Part shown: in pieces, positions 1 through 6,770 of the stretch
Numbering within the stretch: the first letter of the stretch is position 1
Layout of the letters: each line of letters opens with the position of its first letter
NCBI GenBank assembly: GCA_030431355.1
Contig: JAUIJG010000046.1
Location: 1-18,369 of the forward strand
Direction: 5' to 3'
Length of the DNA stretch: 18,369 bases
Source: a bacterium
GTDB lineage: Bacteria; Cyanobacteriota; Vampirovibrionia; Obscuribacterales; Obscuribacteraceae
Notes under the pieces: generated by a model
Told to the model about the DNA's origin: nothing
Databases searched by the model: none
What the model saw: only the letters and a program-made list of their open reading frames with translations
Program-made: the position numbers and the translations under genes

Positions 1-495
1 GGCGTCCACCGGAATCGTTGTCTTTGAATTGTTCAATGGGAATAGTCTGTTTACTACAAACATCGTGAGTATCGGTTCGCCTTTTTCGATGTTTTTTCTG
101 GAGATAAAGCAGTTTTGATAGCCTGCTTGAAAAGTCGAATAGTTACTATTGAGCTTTTCATCATAAGCTGTCCACTTGGTTCGATCCTCTGGCATGACAT
201 CGTATATGGTTATTCTTGCTCCCTTCTCGATGTTTTTTCCGGCTCTTCGACCGTAGAGAACTTCTTTCATTCCGACTAAGCTTATGTCGTAATTGTAGAT
301 GGTTTGCAATTCTATGGCTGTGTTGGCGTTGGTAAAACTCTCGCCTGCCTGAATGGTTGTGGCGGCAACGACCGTGGCCAAATGCTGGGTCGTACCAATG
401 GGCTGCAGCGCTGCTGTTAGTTTATCTTTGAAGAAGCTGAAACTGGCTCCGAAAAGAGCGATAAGTAAACATAGGACTATTGCCATTCGAGCCAT
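1..495 (-). CDS. SAF-domain protein, CpaB/RcpC-like (3' end cut by window edge)
   Basis: Reading the minus strand from ATG at 495 gives 165 open codons that reach base 1 without a stop, so the C-terminus is missing. The start is supported by a GAGGGAGAG ribosome site about nine bases upstream and by an in-frame TAG immediately before the ATG. Residues 4-22 form one hydrophobic signal or anchor helix. Residues about 43-108 read as a SAF fold: VVAATTIQAGESF followed by GRRAGKNIEKGARITIYDV, the usual two half-motifs. A further SAF-like stretch, SRKNIEKGEPI, occurs near residue 140. This arrangement is typical of CpaB/RcpC, periplasmic proteins of Flp/Tad pilus assembly, but SAF domains also occur in FlgA-like chaperones and sugar-acid enzymes. 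No other tad gene adjoins it here; a TadG-like protein lies 6 kb away on the other strand. The family call is fairly likely, the exact role less so. Confidence 0.6.
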   Translation of the reverse strand, partial: MARMAIVLCLLIALFGASFSFFKDKLTAALQPIGTTQHLATVVAATTIQAGESFTNANTAIELQTIYNYDISLVGMKEVLYGRRAGKNIEKGARITIYDVMPEDRTKWTAYDEKLNSNYSTFQAGYQNCFISRKNIEKGEPILTMFVVNRLFPLNNSKTTIPVDA

Positions 496-940
496 CTATA
501 GATACTCTCCCTCAGGTAAAAATTATTCATCAGTATAGTGGAAAGTCTCTTCTAAACACTATTTTGGCTCTGGATTTCTGCCCAGGTTTTTCGAATTGTG
601 GTTCTGATTTGTCATTGGCATGCCGCAGGACAGATTTGCCTGTCCGGTTTGAGCGAATGACAACTGCTGCTGGAATTAAAAGTAGAAAATAAACTACGAA
701 GTTGACTTCTTAGAATTACCCTGTTTACGGAATATTGCTCACTGGTGAAACATTTGGTGTGCGGATGTATATCGGATCGATATATTGCATACGGTAGTGG
801 TGTGTTATATAGTCTGCAAATCGCATTCGATGAAATTCGCTTTATTGTCTTTCTAAAAAGACTAAACGGAGAGTTATTCGTAATTGAAAGAGCGAATCGT
901 GCGAGGGAAACCTTTCAGTTTTTCTATAAGGAGGAAACTG
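496..940. other. Intergenic region between divergent genes
   Basis: About 445 bases separate the divergent SAF-domain and TPR genes. Open frames here lack ribosome sites and family resemblance, and I reject them as genes. A small hairpin, GTCTTT-CTAA-AAAGAC, lies at 847-862. A candidate promoter for the TPR gene is listed separately. Nothing else is recognisable. Confidence 0.5.
785..813 (+). promoter_or_regulatory. Possible sigma70 promoter for the TPR gene
   Basis: TTGCAT (785-790) and TATAGT (808-813) are separated by 17 bases. The -10 matches the consensus at five of six positions, the -35 at only three of six. Transcription would start near 820, giving a leader of about 120 nt. Weak support. 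Confidence 0.3.
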
Positions 941-1249
941 ATGAACTTAGATAGATTGAAGATATTGGCGGAGCACTTCGAAGAGCTTGGTGACTATGCC
1001 ATGGCTGAGTCTATTACGATCCAGATTCTTGCTCTCAAGCAAAGGGAGTATGGCCCTCACGCACCGGAGCTGCTACCAGAAATTTATAACCTGGCACTTT
1101 TGCAGGAAGTCCAGGATGATTGTGATAAGGCGCTGAGTAATGCGCGACTTGCTTATACCATCGCTCGCGCCAGCAGAACAGAAACATCCGTGGATCTATT
1201 TGAGATCAAGGGTATGCTCAGCAGGCTGACAGGGCCGATGGTGGCATAG
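941..1249 (+). CDS. Small tetratricopeptide-repeat protein
   Basis: A 102-residue protein beginning MNLDRLKILAEHFEEL. I chose ATG 941 rather than the longer upstream frame because AAGGAGG (929-935) sits just ahead of it at proper spacing. The sequence is all-helical and reads as about two TPR units: residues 5-38 (EELGDYAMAESITIQILALKQ) and 43-77 (LLPEIYNLALLQEVQDDCDKAL), with the YGPHAPELL linker that is common in TPR_12/kinesin-light-chain-type repeats. There is no signal peptide or membrane segment, so it is probably a cytoplasmic protein-binding module. It stands alone and ends at the bidirectional terminator shared with transketolase. The TPR assignment is reasonably firm. The binding partner and cellular role are unknown. 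Confidence 0.65.
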   Translation: MNLDRLKILAEHFEELGDYAMAESITIQILALKQREYGPHAPELLPEIYNLALLQEVQDDCDKALSNARLAYTIARASRTETSVDLFEIKGMLSRLTGPMVA

Positions 1250-1325
1250 CTGAATTGGTTCATTCGGCAATGTGAAAAATGGCGCCAGGCTATTTTGATT
1301 TGCTTCAGGAGTAGAAGTCAAAAGT

Positions 1326-1358
1326 AAAAGAGCCGGGGATTAATCCTCGGCTCTTTTT
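1326..1358. terminator. Bidirectional rho-independent terminator
   Basis: Arms AAAAGAGCCGGGGA (1326-1339) and TCCTCGGCTCTTTT (1344-1357) pair with one G-T wobble around a TTAA loop. T-runs flank the stem on both strands. It lies between the convergent TPR gene and transketolase and would serve both. Confidence 0.85.
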
Positions 1359-1382
1359 GCGTTTTCTGCTCTTTCGCCTTAC

Positions 1383-3287
1383 CTAAGCGTTCAGTCCTTT
1401 TACGGTTCTGACGATGTGTTTGGCGGAGATGCCTGCTGCGTCCATCAGCTCTTCCGGTTCACCGGAGCCAGGCATGGACTTGACTGCCAGCTTCACTACT
1501 TTGGGTAGATTTTCCGGAGTCTCTAGTTTGTTGCCCCTTTCAGGTGCACCAAATGTGGTGAAGGCTTCCAGTACTGTGTCGCCGATGCCGCCTTCGGGCC
1601 AGTGGTCTTCCACGGTAATCAGAGCTTTGGTCTCTCTGGCTGCTTTGTGCAGGGTCTCTCTGTCTACTGGTTTTATCGAGTAGAGGTCGATGACTCTTAC
1701 TGTGATGCCCTGACCTTTCAGCTCTTCATAAGCTTTCAGGCATTCGTGTACCGTGATACCGGCACCGATGAGGGTGTATTCGTCGTCAGCAGATTCTTTC
1801 AAGGTTTTGCTGCCGCCCACCGGGAACTCTTCGTCTTCTTTGTAGAGGACGCGAGTCTTGGCTCTGGTGGTTCTGATGTATGAGATGTCCGGCAGGTCTT
1901 TCATAGTGTGCACTAGCTTGGCGGCAGAGATACCGTCGGAAGGATAGAGCACGGTGCTGTTGAAGAGAGCACGGAACATAGCCAGATCTTCCAGGGCCAT
2001 CTGGGATGGACCGTCGGCTCCGATCGAGCAACCGGCGTGGGAGCCGCAAAGCTTGATTGTCGATCTGGAGACGGCAGCCATTCTGATGAAGTCGGCCGCT
2101 CTCGTTAAGAATGCCGCAAAGCTGGAAGCGAACACTTTCTTGCCTCTGTTGGCGAGACCGCATGCGACGCCTACCATAAGCTGCTCGGCGATGTACATTT
2201 CGAAAAATCTTCCCAGGTGTGCTTTGGCGAAGCGGTCTGCGAATGTTGAGTTGGAAGTCTCAGCATCGAGGACCACTACGTCTTTGAAGCCGTCTCCGAG
2301 GAGCTTGAGGGCATCCCCATAAGCTTCTCTAGTAGCTACCGGTTGATTGTAGGAGGGCAGTTCAAATTTGCCGGTGGCGCCTTTGGTGTCACCAATTTTT
2401 CCTGGTTCGGGCAATTTGCCGGGCTTTTGAACATCGATTTTAAGGTCTTCTTTTTTGCCGCCGAAATGGTCGATGGCTTCAGCGCACTGCTCTTTGCTGA
2501 GCGGTTTGCCATGCCAGTTGTCCTGGTTCTCCGTAAGAGGAAGACCGTGACCTTTGTCGGTTTTGGCGATTATGAGGGTGGGTTTGTCTTTAACGGAGCA
2601 AGCCTCTTGCATCGCTTTATCGATTTTTTCGACGTCGTGACCATTGATCTCCAGGGTATGCCATCCGAAAGCATCAGCTCTCTTACGGTAAGTTTCAGAA
2701 TCCCAGCCCAGGGCGGTTTCGCCGCGCTGACCGAGTCTGTTCATGTCGAGAATCGCTACCAGGTTGTTGAGTTTGTAGTGGGAGGCTGCTGCCATGGCTT
2801 CCCAGACGGAACCTTCGGCGGATTCAGAATCGCCCAGGAGAACCCAGGTTTTGTAGTCGAGCTTGTCGAGGTATTTGCCGGCGAGGCAGATACCCACAGC
2901 CATGGGCAGTCCCTGACCGAGGGAGCCAGTGGCTACTTCCACCCAGGGAAGAATCTTGGGAATCGGGTGCCCTTCCAGGCGGCTGCCGAATTTTCTCAAG
3001 GACATCAGTTCTTTGTCATCGATTGCGCCGGCGGCTTTGTACATCGAGTACAGAAGGGGAGCGGCGTGACCTTTTGAAAAGATGAGGCGGTCGTTGTTGG
3101 CTAATTCCGGGTGGTCGAAATCGTACTTCAAGTACTTGGTCATCAGAACAGCCATGAGGTCAGCGGCCGACATGCAGGATGTCGGATGACCGGACCCGGC
3201 TTCAGTTGTGGATCGAATACTGTCTATTCGTAGTTGAGTGGCTAACTGTTTTACTGTAGCTAAAGTGTCCGTTTGAACTTCTACCAT
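1383..3287 (-). CDS. tkt: Transketolase, single-chain animal-type
   Basis: A 634-residue complete transketolase, the thiamine-diphosphate enzyme that moves two-carbon ketol units between sugar phosphates in the pentose phosphate (or Calvin-type) pathway. The cofactor domain carries GHPTS with H34, SKGH with H74, GSLGQGL at 121-127 and the ThDP motif GDSESAEG starting at G152 and closing with N183. The pyrimidine domain holds the catalytic glutamate in YIAEQ near residue 365, then GSHAGCSIGADGPSQMALED. The C-terminal domain has VEDHWPEGGIG. Overall wording (YIAEQ, FAAFLTRAADFIRMAA, TLHEAL-like positions) is closer to vertebrate TKT than to E. coli TktA, and the length fits the short form of about 620-630. 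ATG 3287 is preceded by AAAGGA at eight bases. It is monocistronic, with a possible promoter at 3360-3388 and the shared terminator at 1326-1358. Confidence 0.96.
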   Translation of the reverse strand: MVEVQTDTLATVKQLATQLRIDSIRSTTEAGSGHPTSCMSAADLMAVLMTKYLKYDFDHPELANNDRLIFSKGHAAPLLYSMYKAAGAIDDKELMSLRKFGSRLEGHPIPKILPWVEVATGSLGQGLPMAVGICLAGKYLDKLDYKTWVLLGDSESAEGSVWEAMAAASHYKLNNLVAILDMNRLGQRGETALGWDSETYRKRADAFGWHTLEINGHDVEKIDKAMQEACSVKDKPTLIIAKTDKGHGLPLTENQDNWHGKPLSKEQCAEAIDHFGGKKEDLKIDVQKPGKLPEPGKIGDTKGATGKFELPSYNQPVATREAYGDALKLLGDGFKDVVVLDAETSNSTFADRFAKAHLGRFFEMYIAEQLMVGVACGLANRGKKVFASSFAAFLTRAADFIRMAAVSRSTIKLCGSHAGCSIGADGPSQMALEDLAMFRALFNSTVLYPSDGISAAKLVHTMKDLPDISYIRTTRAKTRVLYKEDEEFPVGGSKTLKESADDEYTLIGAGITVHECLKAYEELKGQGITVRVIDLYSIKPVDRETLHKAARETKALITVEDHWPEGGIGDTVLEAFTTFGAPERGNKLETPENLPKVVKLAVKSMPGSGEPEELMDAAGISAKHIVRTVKGLNA

Positions 3288-3359
3288 TGTCCATGTCCTT
3301 TTTGATGATTTTCTCGTTGGAGAAATGCACTGGTACCATGGTGAGCGCGAGGCCCGGCG

Positions 3360-3388
3360 GTACTAATGCGTGAATGGATAACCCTCAA
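3360..3388 (-). promoter_or_regulatory. tkt: Possible sigma70 promoter for transketolase
   Basis: On the minus strand TTGAGG (3383-3388) and TAGTAC (3360-3365) are 17 bases apart. The predicted leader is about 65 nt. The -35 matches well at its first four bases, the -10 only partly. Suggestive only. Confidence 0.3.
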
Positions 3389-3506
3389 TACCGATTCTAT
3401 AGATAAAACCCATAGGACCAAGATATTGATCGTTCATATGCTAACCGCTTGGGATGATATTTACCAGTGGAAGCGGTAAATACAGGCATGTCAAGATGGC
3501 ATTCTC

Positions 3507-4730
3507 TCAGACTTTTTTTGAATGATCGCCCGGGAGGCTCACTTTAGTTGGGGCAGTCCAACCCAGTTCGTCCAAAGCTTCGTCGAAGCTTAACTGGTTT
3601 TTCTGGCAAAGATTCAAAGCCAGCACCGCCTGTTCCATTTTTAGATAACCTTCCCGCATGAGAAATAAGGCTCGGCTGGCTGCGTGCAAAGTGCGCTCGT
3701 TCAAATAGCCGCTGACCAGCAGAATTTTGCCTATTAAAGCTGAATTTCTAGCGCAGGTTTCTATCGCTTTGGTGATATCATCCTCGGTGACTAGTCCGGC
3801 TACTTTCAAAAAGTCGGCTAGATTTACCACGTCACTCGCTTCGTCTTTGACAATTTCCAGCTCAGCCACGGCCTGGGCCATCGACACCTTTTTGGTGGCT
3901 ACCTGTCTCAGTGCTTCGGCTGCTTGAATGGCTGTTAGTGTACCGTTTATGACCATCTCCTGGAATTTTAGCGCCGAGCCCAGGACGTCGAAAGAGACAT
4001 AGCCGCAGTCAACAAGGACCTGACCGATGGCTTTTTCCTGGGTCAATCCTATCTCCAGGGCTCCAAACAGATCGGTCTCGGTAACCAGACCGGAGAGAAC
4101 GAACAGCTCTCCCAACTTCACGGACTGACGGGTGGGCGGTTTGTAGAAGCCATGCTCTGTCAGTGAAACCTCCAGGGTCACCCTTCGGTTGCGGCTCGAT
4201 CTAAGTCCCTGGAGGGCTTGCTCCACCGAGACTTTCTTGTCTCGGATTAGAATTTGAGCGGTTAATGCGGCGGAGAGCATCTCATTGCTAACAGCCTGGG
4301 TGAGAACCAAAATACGTCCCAGGGGCAATCCGGTTTCCTGGCTAGTCTTGAGGGCTTCGTCCAACTGGTCTTGTCTGATTATTTCAGCTGCTTTTAAAAG
4401 CTCTCCCAGTTTGGCTGTTTTCGACTCGATGTTTATTTTCCAGCCTTCTTCTCTAAGCGCCTCTTCCAGAGAAATCTCCTTTTTCTGCGCGGTTTGCATG
4501 GCGCTGATGGCAAGGTCGAGATCAACCTGTTCGTCTTTGATCAGTGACTGGGCCTGGATGGCTGCTTGTAGCTCTTTATCCGTGATGAACCCGGACATGA
4601 CCAGAACACGGCCGATTGGAAGGCCGGTCTCACCGGCGGTACCGGTAGCATCTAGCAAATCTTTTTCGGTGATCGACTTAGCTTTGATGAGCAATTCGCC
4701 GATTTTTAGGGGTTTTTGGTTTTCGCTCAT
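3507..4730 (-). CDS. Protein of four tandem MshEN/GspE N-terminal-like domains
   Basis: A 407-residue protein made almost entirely of four repeats of about 95 residues, starting near residues 9 (KIGELLIKAKSITEKDL), 106 (KLGELLKAAEIIRQDQL), 204 (KLGELFVLSGLVTETDL) and 302 (NLADFLKVAGLVTEDDI). Each repeat has a second half of the form GLPIGRVLVMSGFITDKEL followed by a helical tail. This two-part (K/R)LGELL…LG(R)(I/V)LV pattern is that of the MshEN/T2SS-E N-terminal domain, which in MshE-type ATPases binds cyclic-di-GMP. No Walker ATPase domain follows, so this is not a pilus motor; it may be a free-standing sensor or scaffold. Repeat 4 departs most from the motif. No signal or membrane segment is visible. 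ATG 4730 has no good ribosome site; GGGAGCAGG lies rather far upstream. Ligand binding is inference. Confidence 0.7.
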   Translation of the reverse strand: MSENQKPLKIGELLIKAKSITEKDLLDATGTAGETGLPIGRVLVMSGFITDKELQAAIQAQSLIKDEQVDLDLAISAMQTAQKKEISLEEALREEGWKINIESKTAKLGELLKAAEIIRQDQLDEALKTSQETGLPLGRILVLTQAVSNEMLSAALTAQILIRDKKVSVEQALQGLRSSRNRRVTLEVSLTEHGFYKPPTRQSVKLGELFVLSGLVTETDLFGALEIGLTQEKAIGQVLVDCGYVSFDVLGSALKFQEMVINGTLTAIQAAEALRQVATKKVSMAQAVAELEIVKDEASDVVNLADFLKVAGLVTEDDITKAIETCARNSALIGKILLVSGYLNERTLHAASRALFLMREGYLKMEQAVLALNLCQKNQLSFDEALDELGWTAPTKVSLPGDHSKKV

Positions 4731-5109
4731 GGAGGCTGGGTGCCTGCTCCCAGGAAATTCGTCTATGCAAGTCTAGCAACCTATGCAAGGTAATGACATC
4801 GGTAAGAAGGGCTGAAGTTGAATAAGTCGCCAAAAATTAGAAAAGGCTAAGCTGGGGCTGATTCCGGCGATGCATACCAGTCATTGTTTTTGAGTAATTC
4901 AAAGTGCTTGGAATAACTTTTTGACCGGAAGGACTTCGCGTGTTCACGTTCAAGCCGTCAGGAACCCTGTTACAGAAGTTTATACTCCGCCTCGTTTGCG
5001 GCATAAATCAGGCTGAGAATAATGATGTGCAAGGGTGTTGAAAAGCCGATCAAAAGAAAAAACGTGGATCTGCAAAGCCGAATCCACGTTTGGTCTATTT
5101 ATGAATATC
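4731..5109. other. Intergenic region upstream of the MshEN-repeat gene
   Basis: No gene is seen. It contains a direct repeat CTATGCAAG at 4763-4771 and 4781-4789 (18-base period) directly upstream of the MshEN-repeat gene, and the tRNA terminator at 5051-5091. The rest shows nothing recognisable. Confidence 0.5.
5051..5091 (-). terminator. Rho-independent terminator of tRNA-Glu
   Basis: Read on the minus strand, a perfect 10-bp stem AAACGTGGAT/ATCCACGTTT (5060-5069 and 5082-5091) with a 12-base loop is followed by a T-run, TTTTCTTTTG. It begins about 19 bases after the tRNA 3' end. Confidence 0.85.
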
Positions 5110-5182
5110 TACCCCCAAGGGGAGTCGAACCCCTGTCGCATCCGTGAAAGGGATGTGTCCTAGGCCACTAGACGATGGGGGC
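5110..5182 (-). tRNA. tRNA-Glu (anticodon UUC)
   Basis: The minus strand gives a 73-nt cloverleaf starting GCCCCCATCGTCTAGTGG. The acceptor arm GCCCCCA pairs with TGGGGGT, including a terminal G-U wobble. The anticodon loop CTTTCAC gives UUC, and the T arm is AGGGG-TTCGACT-CCCCT. The D-arm and anticodon wording closely match bacterial tRNA-Glu. The 3' CCA is not encoded; GAT follows the discriminator A, so CCA must be added enzymatically. It is a single gene with its own promoter (5203-5232) and terminator. Confidence 0.95.
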
Positions 5183-5202
5183 ATCATCTGTGTTGGAGAA
5201 TG

Positions 5203-5232
5203 AGAATACCAGGCTAATGGAATTAGTGTCAA
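5203..5232 (-). promoter_or_regulatory. Sigma70 promoter of tRNA-Glu
   Basis: A perfect -35 TTGACA (5227-5232, minus strand) and a -10 TATTCT (5203-5208) are separated by 18 bases. The predicted start lies about 13 bases before the mature tRNA 5' end. Confidence 0.6.
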
Positions 5233-5348
5233 CCAAGTGTGTAATACATTTGAGATTCTGAAATAACCTATTAACAATATGGTTTGACAACTGGTAGAAT
5301 GCTGTACTTCGTATTCTCTTACCCGGCCGTGCGCAAACGGCGGAGCCT

Positions 5349-6281
5349 ATGGACCTTCCTTACAGAACATTCAATTCCTACCTACGCGAGTACTTCGGCG
5401 AGCGGGTCTACAGAGTGCCGATAGACGCTGGATTTACCTGTCCCAATAGGGACGGGGTCAGAGCTTTTGGAGGTTGCACTTTCTGTGATGATAGGGGCTC
5501 CGGCGCGCCTACTATAAATGTGGAGCAGAGCGTGCGAGAGCAGCTGGAGTCCGGCATGCGTCGCATCGGCAGAAGATACAAGGCAAAGAAATTTCTCGCT
5601 TACTTCCAGGCGTTCACCAATACTTACGCCCCCGAGGGAGTTCTAAGAAGCATTTATGACGTCGCCCTCGAATATCCTGAGGTGGCCGGTATCTGTATCG
5701 GTACGAGACCGGACTGCCTGGAAGACAATGTTCTGGACCTGCTGGAAGAGTTGAGCAAGAAGACTTTTGTCTGGTTGGAGATCGGAGTTCAGTCTGTATT
5801 CAACGAGACCCTGGATAAGATAAACCGGGGACATAGCGCCGAAGAGTTTTTTGACGCAGTGGAGAGAGCCAAGAAGAGGAATCTTTTGGTTGCCACCCAC
5901 CTGATTTTTGGGTTGCCTGGAGAAGACCGCAGTCACATGATGGAGACCGTGCGGCAGATGGCTCAGACAGAGCTGGATGGTATCAAAATTCATCAGCTCT
6001 GCATCTATAAAGGTACTCCCATGGAGGTCGACTACCGTCTTGGTCGCTTGCCTGTTCTGGATGAAGATGTTTATGTCAAGCTTGTTTGTGACGCGCTGGA
6101 GATGTTGCCTCCCGAGATGATTGTCATGCGGCTGGTGGCGGAAGGTAGCCAGGACGAGATCATCGCACCGGAGTGGTCCTTTGAGAAGGAAAGGATCATG
6201 AAGAAGATGCAGGAAGAGCTGGCCCGCAGAGAGAGCTTCCAGGGTAAGCATTACCAGCAGCTTCTAGCCAGTAAGAGCTAG
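5349..6281 (+). CDS. TIGR01212/YhcC-family radical SAM protein
   Basis: A 310-residue radical S-adenosylmethionine protein. The N-terminal iron-sulfur motif reads CPNRDG…GGCTFC with cysteines at 31, 43 and 46. It sits in the DAGFTCPNRDG context typical of the TIGR01212/YhcC family, with a spacing longer than the classic CX3CX2C. The TIM-barrel core follows: YFQAFTNTYAP, the GTRPDCL strand, EIGVQS and HLIFGLPGE, then KIHQLCIYKGTPM and a family-typical C-terminus ending in EWSFEKERIMKKM. Length matches the family's roughly 300 residues. The substrate is not established for the family; Elp3-like relatives suggest RNA modification. ATG 5349 has a weak CGGAG site. It is transcribed divergently from the tRNA and appears monocistronic. 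Confidence 0.88.
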   Translation: MDLPYRTFNSYLREYFGERVYRVPIDAGFTCPNRDGVRAFGGCTFCDDRGSGAPTINVEQSVREQLESGMRRIGRRYKAKKFLAYFQAFTNTYAPEGVLRSIYDVALEYPEVAGICIGTRPDCLEDNVLDLLEELSKKTFVWLEIGVQSVFNETLDKINRGHSAEEFFDAVERAKKRNLLVATHLIFGLPGEDRSHMMETVRQMAQTELDGIKIHQLCIYKGTPMEVDYRLGRLPVLDEDVYVKLVCDALEMLPPEMIVMRLVAEGSQDEIIAPEWSFEKERIMKKMQEELARRESFQGKHYQQLLASKS

Positions 6282-6770
6282 TCAAACCTTCTTTCAGGAA
6301 GTAGCACTTTATATAGTATTGTATTTGACTCCACCTCCAAATTTCGGGGACGGGTAGAGTCGGGAAAAATTCTTGGAGAATTTTTTTGAGAATGTGATAT
6401 GAACCGAAAGGTTCTGGGCAAATATGGAGTTAGCCGCAATCTACTTGCATCGTTTGGTTTTAACTTTGTAGGAGCTAAGATTTCAATCGAGGACAGTGCC
6501 TTTGAAGGGCTCAGTCTGTTTCCAAGTCTATCTAGTGGTTGATTTGGTGGTCATACTAAGGGCTGACAGTATGAACGCCGGGGTGCAGAAAGCACCAATA
6601 ATAGTTGTTTAGCAAAACAGATTTAAATAAACAAGACATTCAAACTCGTGCAGATTTGATCATTTGATTGTTCAAATTTTGTGTTGAAATCTGGCGAATT
6701 ACTTTGTCGCTTTTTACTTGCAAATAGAGAAGAGGGAGTGCTTCTCGTATTTGGAGGGAGATTACAGGTT
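6282..6770. other. Long intergenic or leader region before the TadG-like gene
   Basis: About 490 bases with no convincing gene. Besides the terminator-like hairpin at 6365-6387, it has a GNRA-capped hairpin GAACC-GAAA-GGTTC (6401-6414) and a hairpin GGTGC-AGAAA-GCACC near 6583-6597. A 47-codon open frame (6399-6542) begins at ATG but has no good ribosome site. I could not match the region to any riboswitch I know, including the c-di-GMP class I core. Confidence 0.4.
6365..6387 (+). terminator. AT-rich terminator-like hairpin after the radical SAM gene
   Basis: A perfect 9-bp stem AAAAATTCT/AGAATTTTT (6365-6373 and 6377-6385) with a TGG loop runs into seven consecutive Ts (6381-6387), 84 bases after the stop codon. 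The stem is weak because it is AT-rich. Confidence 0.4.

Noticed and set aside
480..692. 70-residue plus-strand open frame
   Set aside because: It has no ribosome site and overlaps the 5' end and leader of the minus-strand SAF-domain gene.
745..954. 69-residue plus-strand open frame
   Set aside because: It lies in the promoter/leader of the TPR gene and overlaps its start in another frame. No ribosome site or motif is visible.
2343..3077. 244-residue plus-strand open frame
   Set aside because: It is an antisense shadow of transketolase, which has intact motifs on the other strand.
3444..3480. Overlapping inverted repeats ACCGCTT…AAGCGGT and TTTACC…GGTAAA between the MshEN-repeat and transketolase genes
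   Set aside because: The loop is long and no T-run follows in either direction, so neither a terminator nor an operator call is supported.
5095..5277. 60-residue minus-strand open frame across the tRNA
   Set aside because: It reads through tRNA-Glu and its promoter and is not a protein gene.
5284..5317. TTGACA upstream of the radical SAM gene as a promoter
   Set aside because: The -35 is perfect, but no acceptable -10 lies at 16-18 bases; the nearest TATTCT is 22 bases away.
5643..6251. 202-residue minus-strand open frame
   Set aside because: It is an antisense shadow of the radical SAM gene, whose cysteine motif and family features are clear.
6399..6542. 47-residue open frame starting ATG in the leader of the TadG-like gene, with a GNRA hairpin at its start
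   Set aside because: There is no proper ribosome site and no family resemblance, and the length is compatible with chance.
6282..6770. Possible c-di-GMP riboswitch before the TadG-like gene
   Set aside because: The hairpins and a GGGCAAA-like string suggested it, but the conserved class I core and the paired P2/P3 arrangement could not be found.
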